Assembly (NCBI GenBank): GCA_022511485.1
Contig: JAFLUJ010000304.1
Span: 1 to 8,090 of the forward strand
Source: Oscillospiraceae bacterium
Lineage (GTDB): Bacteria; Bacillota; Clostridia; Oscillospirales; Ruminococcaceae
Direction: 5' to 3'
DNA: 8,090 nt
Position 1 is the stretch's first letter; each line of letters begins with the position of its first letter. Below, piece by piece: positions 5,418 through 8,090 of the stretch. The translations under genes and the position numbers were made by a program. Below the pieces are notes generated by a model. That model was not told where the DNA came from and did not search any database. It saw nothing but the letters and a program-made list of their open reading frames with translations.

Positions 5418-6167
5418 CTACTTCACCTTGGAAACAGCTTCACTCCACATTGCATCTATTTCACTTTGTATTACGTCATTCCATTCATTGCTTTTGCGGG
5501 CGTATTCTATTCCGGAATCAAGGTCAATATCCAAAGGCGGACTGATACTCTTCCGGTGGATCTGGGTACTTAACAGATAACTGTCTCCGTAGCCATAATC
5601 CAGAGCCATGGAAAGCTCATAGAAGCCTTCCTCATTTTCGGAGGCTTCAAAGTATGCAATATTCCCGTAAGCGGAACTGCTGCCATAGGAAACCTCGTAT
5701 GGAACTTTAAGCCACAAAACACCCTCAGATGAATCACTCTGAAATATTTCATCTGTGTGTATCTTAAGGTCATTCAAAGCTCCGAAGCCTCCTTTTGCAT
5801 GGTATCTGCGCTCAAATTCATACTTTTGGGAGGTATACTCCACAAGTTTGCTGTCGGAGGAATATTTATTAATGTCGAAATCGCTTCCCGTAAAGACTGA
5901 GGTCACATACTCTTCCAGATAATCTGCGCAAAGCTCCGCCGGGTCGGTGTATTTTTTAAAAGGGACAAAATCAGTTGTATCCGCAATTACAGTGAGATCG
6001 TCCTGCTTTGCTTCTGTGACATCCTGCACCTCTCCGAAGGTCACTTCGTAAGCTGTCAGCGCAGCAGGATCGACAGCATCTTCAAATTGATCCTTTCCTC
6101 CGGGATCACAGGCAGAAAGGCATAATACCAGAACGGCAATCACAGCCGTTTTTATTTTTATGGACAT
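5418..6167 (-). CDS. Putative lipoprotein of unknown function
   Basis: A 249-residue protein with a lipoprotein signal peptide: two lysines in the first six residues, a hydrophobic stretch (about 7-16), and the lipobox LSAC with Cys at residue 20. It should be lipid-anchored on the outer face of the cytoplasmic membrane. The mature part is acidic and rich in Ser, Tyr and Asp, without membrane segments or catalytic motifs I recognise; segments such as VLWLKVPYEVSYG and GFYELSMALDYGYG suggest a beta-rich fold. The frame extends to 6221, but the ATG at 6167 puts the lipobox at the right distance and has AAAGGAG (complement of 6178-6184) 10 nt upstream. The SGNH esterase gene ends 84 nt upstream on the same strand with no terminator seen, so the two are probably co-transcribed; a weak TTTACA/TATGAA pair (6239-6244 and 6217-6222, spacing 16) is the only internal promoter candidate. 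Confidence 0.85.
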   Translation of the reverse strand: MSIKIKTAVIAVLVLCLSACDPGGKDQFEDAVDPAALTAYEVTFGEVQDVTEAKQDDLTVIADTTDFVPFKKYTDPAELCADYLEEYVTSVFTGSDFDINKYSSDSKLVEYTSQKYEFERRYHAKGGFGALNDLKIHTDEIFQSDSSEGVLWLKVPYEVSYGSSSAYGNIAYFEASENEEGFYELSMALDYGYGDSYLLSTQIHRKSISPPLDIDLDSGIEYARKSNEWNDVIQSEIDAMWSEAVSKVK

Positions 6168-6251
6168 AAATTTTACACTCCTTTCACTATGAATACAATT
6201 CAGAAAGAAAGGATTTTTCATATCTTGTGTAAAAAATATGTAAAGAAAATA

Positions 6252-7301
6252 TTACAGGACATTTTTCTTGATAAACTCGGTAAGCTCCCTTGCCATTTCG
6301 TCATGCTCAGGAAGTCTTGGATGTCCAGGAGTTGCCGCACCGTTTCTGCTGAAAAGATTGTGGTACGCCTTTATCCCCATGCCGTTAAGCTCGTCTGCGA
6401 TCTCCCCGATAGCCTTGTCCCACTCAGCGTCATGCATAAGGACAGTTGTAGTAAGAACGTATTTCGCCGTCTTGTAATGGTCGTTCATATCCCTGACCAT
6501 TTTTATATAGGCGGTCTTCCACTTATCCCTGTATGCGGGATCGTAAATATCAATATCGTCCTGCTGTGTCCTGCTGTTATGCTTGTCGTTCTGACCGATG
6601 GCAATGATAACAATATCCGGAATGTATCTGCTGAGATCCCACTTTGTAAGCTCTCCTCCCTCGGGAAAATAGCAGACCTTATCATACACATTTTCCAGTC
6701 CTATGGTATCGGGATAATGGAAATATCCAGTACCGTCGAAAAGGGAGATACCTCCCTGACAGATATTATGTATCTGAGCGTTTATGTTACGGGCTGTCTG
6801 CATGACAAAGCTGTTCCAGACGTTATCATACCTGCTGTCGTGTCCCTCCGGGTCTGTCTGGGCGACGTAGTCCACCGCTTCGATGACCTCCCCTGCGCAT
6901 ACGCTGTCTCCGTAGACCTCGATCTTCCTTTCCGGCAGCGGGTCGGGAGTGAGGAAGTCTCCGTCCGTTTCAAACTCTTTCAGGGAAAGTGTCTGATTTC
7001 CCGCGTTTCGCTTGTAGATTATAATGGTGTGTTCACCGTCAGGGAGACCCTCCGCGGCTGTTACGGTTATATCCTTTCCGTTGTTGTCCTGAGAAAGAGG
7101 TATCCCCTTTACCTCTCCGTCGACGACGATACCCAGCTGGAGACTTCCCCATAAAACAGTGCTGTTTATCACTGCTTTCAGGGACGTACCGCGTATTTTA
7201 AGTATGACCTGCGCTCCCGCGTGAAAAAGCCTGGTTTCCTCTGCTGTTCTGTCGTATCTTCCCATATAAAGAGCCTTGCTGTCGCTGTGAGAAATTTTCA
7301 T
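6252..7301 (-). CDS. CE2-like SGNH/GDSL esterase without signal peptide
   Basis: A 349-residue two-domain protein. Residues 1-120 look like the beta-sandwich domain of family CE2 carbohydrate esterases, and 125-349 form an SGNH hydrolase domain. Block I is GDSVCAG with nucleophile Ser133, a block II-like glycine is in CQGGISL (181-187), block III is GQND (236-239), and block V is GHP with catalytic His327, followed by EHDEMARELTEF. The Asp normally three residues before the His is replaced (TPGHP); characterised CE2 enzymes are known to work with a Ser-His dyad. Likely reaction is removal of acetyl or similar acyl groups from sugars; substrate is unknown. No signal peptide is visible, so it is probably cytoplasmic. 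ATG 7301 is preferred over GTG 7310 because the GTG overlaps the Shine-Dalgarno. Confidence 0.88.
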   Translation of the reverse strand: MKISHSDSKALYMGRYDRTAEETRLFHAGAQVILKIRGTSLKAVINSTVLWGSLQLGIVVDGEVKGIPLSQDNNGKDITVTAAEGLPDGEHTIIIYKRNAGNQTLSLKEFETDGDFLTPDPLPERKIEVYGDSVCAGEVIEAVDYVAQTDPEGHDSRYDNVWNSFVMQTARNINAQIHNICQGGISLFDGTGYFHYPDTIGLENVYDKVCYFPEGGELTKWDLSRYIPDIVIIAIGQNDKHNSRTQQDDIDIYDPAYRDKWKTAYIKMVRDMNDHYKTAKYVLTTTVLMHDAEWDKAIGEIADELNGMGIKAYHNLFSRNGAATPGHPRLPEHDEMARELTEFIKKNVL

Positions 7302-7309
7302 AACTGACA

Positions 7310-7317
7310 CTCCTTTT
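7310..7317 (-). promoter_or_regulatory. Ribosome binding site that decides the esterase start
   Basis: The minus strand reads AAAAGGAG here (complement of 7310-7317). It is 8 nt from the ATG at 7301. The alternative GTG start at 7310-7308 shares its first base with this site, so it could not be used with it. The start is therefore the ATG, three codons inside the longest open frame. Confidence 0.85.
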
Positions 7318-7335
7318 AGACGATTATTTATTTAT

Positions 7336-7365
7336 ATTTTACAGCAGATTTTACCATGTTGTCAA
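7336..7365 (-). promoter_or_regulatory. Sigma-A promoter of the esterase-lipoprotein unit
   Basis: On the minus strand a perfect TTGACA (complement of 7360-7365) precedes TAAAAT (complement of 7336-7341) by 18 bp. Predicted start is near 7329, giving a leader of about 28 nt. The gap 7302-7425 holds this promoter and the ribosome binding site, but no clear terminator for the gene on its right. Confidence 0.75.
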
Positions 7366-7425
7366 GATGTGTCGGACAAGTTCATTACATTTTCATGTTA
7401 GCTTTCAGTTTTTATTCTTGTTCGC

Positions 7426-8090
7426 CTAATTAACTACCCAATCTCTGTCAAGATCTTTCATAAGCGGATCAAGCTTAAAATATAACTTAAATGTGTCTGA
7501 TCCATATGTATCAATAATTTCCCAATCATCTGAATAATTACATTTTACCCCAATACTTTCAGCATCTCCATATGAGATTTTTAATGTTTCAAATCCATTT
7601 ACACCATCCGACCTAATGCCATATAGTTCAAAATAATAATCTTTTAGAACTTCCCAATCAAGGCTTAGTGCGGGATTGGTGCTATATTTACCCTTTCTGT
7701 CCACACACATAAAAGTACTGTAAAATTTAATTAAGGAGTGAATATTTACTATATCAACAAGTTCGATTTCTCTATTCATGTTGATTTTTTCATTTAACCA
7801 GCTAATGGTATCGTCGAAACCAGGGCTGTCAGGACAAGTAATTTTTTTGATCTGTCCTAATTTGTCAATACAAATGATTTCTGTGTAAAGAAATTCAGAG
7901 AAAGGTTTCTCCAAATTTGCATTATATCGTTCCGTCAATCGCATAGTAACAATATTGGGCATAGTCAGCCAAACTTCTTTTTCTTCGTCAGTCAGTTTTG
8001 CCAGTATTGCTGCTTCTTCGGATGTTATTTCATGGGTTGTGGTTTCAATGGTCGTTGTTTCTTCCGGTGTTGTTTGGGTCGTTTCCTCGG
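7426..8090 (-). CDS. Unknown, probably secreted protein with Thr/Glu-rich linker; 5' end outside window
   Basis: The minus-strand frame is open from the window edge to TAG at 7428-7426, giving 220 residues of the C-terminal part. The first ATG in the window (7962) is internal: 42 further codons lie upstream in frame without a stop. These begin with a Thr/Glu-rich low-complexity stretch (EETTQTTPEETTTIETTTHE), typical of linkers behind signal peptides or lipid anchors in clostridial surface proteins, then SEEAAILAKLTDEEKEVWLT. The following 178 residues form a domain I do not recognise, with alternating hydrophobic and charged stretches, several aromatic residues (WEVLKDYYFELYG, FKLYFKLDP) and two cysteines spaced widely. 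The coding region is AT-rich compared with leuS (19 G/C in bases 7441-7500 against 32 in 1681-1740). No terminator was seen after the stop. Surface location is inference because the N-terminus is missing. Confidence 0.75.
   Translation of the reverse strand, partial: EETTQTTPEETTTIETTTHEITSEEAAILAKLTDEEKEVWLTMPNIVTMRLTERYNANLEKPFSEFLYTEIICIDKLGQIKKITCPDSPGFDDTISWLNEKINMNREIELVDIVNIHSLIKFYSTFMCVDRKGKYSTNPALSLDWEVLKDYYFELYGIRSDGVNGFETLKISYGDAESIGVKCNYSDDWEIIDTYGSDTFKLYFKLDPLMKDLDRDWVVN

Noticed and set aside
6189..7154. 321-codon plus-strand open frame opposite the esterase
   Set aside because: It is antisense to the SGNH gene, whose catalytic motifs are clear; the frame has no promoter or good ribosome binding site and no family resemblance.
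7386..7425. Terminator after the rightmost minus-strand gene
   Set aside because: Only a 4-bp ACAT/ATGT hairpin and a mismatched ACAAG/CTTGT pair are present, without a suitable T-run.
1..8090. CRISPR arrays, insertion sequences, tRNA or rRNA genes, phage or defence systems
   Set aside because: No regularly spaced direct repeats, transposase motifs, terminal inverted repeats, tRNA cloverleaf or rRNA sequence were seen on either strand.

Overview
The window looks like a chromosomal segment of a low-to-mid GC Gram-positive gut anaerobe of the class Clostridia, most likely an Oscillospiraceae/Ruminococcus-type bacterium. The reasons are the gene order (rsfS-leuS, rpsU, efp followed by a CD1247-type zinc-ribbon protein, then an FMN riboswitch and ribU), strong AGGAGG-type ribosome binding sites, and the Clostridia-like LeuRS sequence. 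The species assignment is inference; no database was searched.

The left two thirds is all on the plus strand and is mostly translation housekeeping. The 3' end of rsfS (1-116) is followed 43 nt later by a complete leuS (160-2565), ending at a hairpin/T-tract terminator (about 2572-2641). rpsU (2774-2947) has its own consensus sigma-A promoter and a structured leader. It is followed by a 125-nt, five-helix RNA element (2973-3097) whose closing stem doubles as a terminator. efp (3206-3763) has its own extended -10 promoter and is followed by a small acidic zinc-ribbon protein gene (3824-4249).

Next comes a riboflavin-uptake unit: an FMN riboswitch (4338-4533) with an unusually elaborated variable arm, an intrinsic terminator (4564-4594), and ribU (4644-5339), the substrate-binding subunit of the ECF riboflavin transporter. 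FMN very probably shuts off its own precursor's uptake here by premature termination.

The right third is on the minus strand and converges on ribU at a strong palindromic terminator (5367-5397). Reading from right to left, it holds a partial Thr/Glu-linker protein (open past 8090), an intracellular-looking CE2-like SGNH esterase (6252-7301) with its own promoter, and a small lipoprotein of unknown function (5418-6167). The last two are probably one transcript.

Four gene starts differ from the longest open frames: rpsU (2774), ribU (4644), the lipoprotein (6167) and the esterase (7301). The rightmost minus-strand gene is not a 178-residue protein but the C-terminal part of a longer one. The most interesting unexplained items are the RNA structure downstream of rpsU, the inverted repeat overlapping the rpsU -10 box, and the expanded riboswitch arm.
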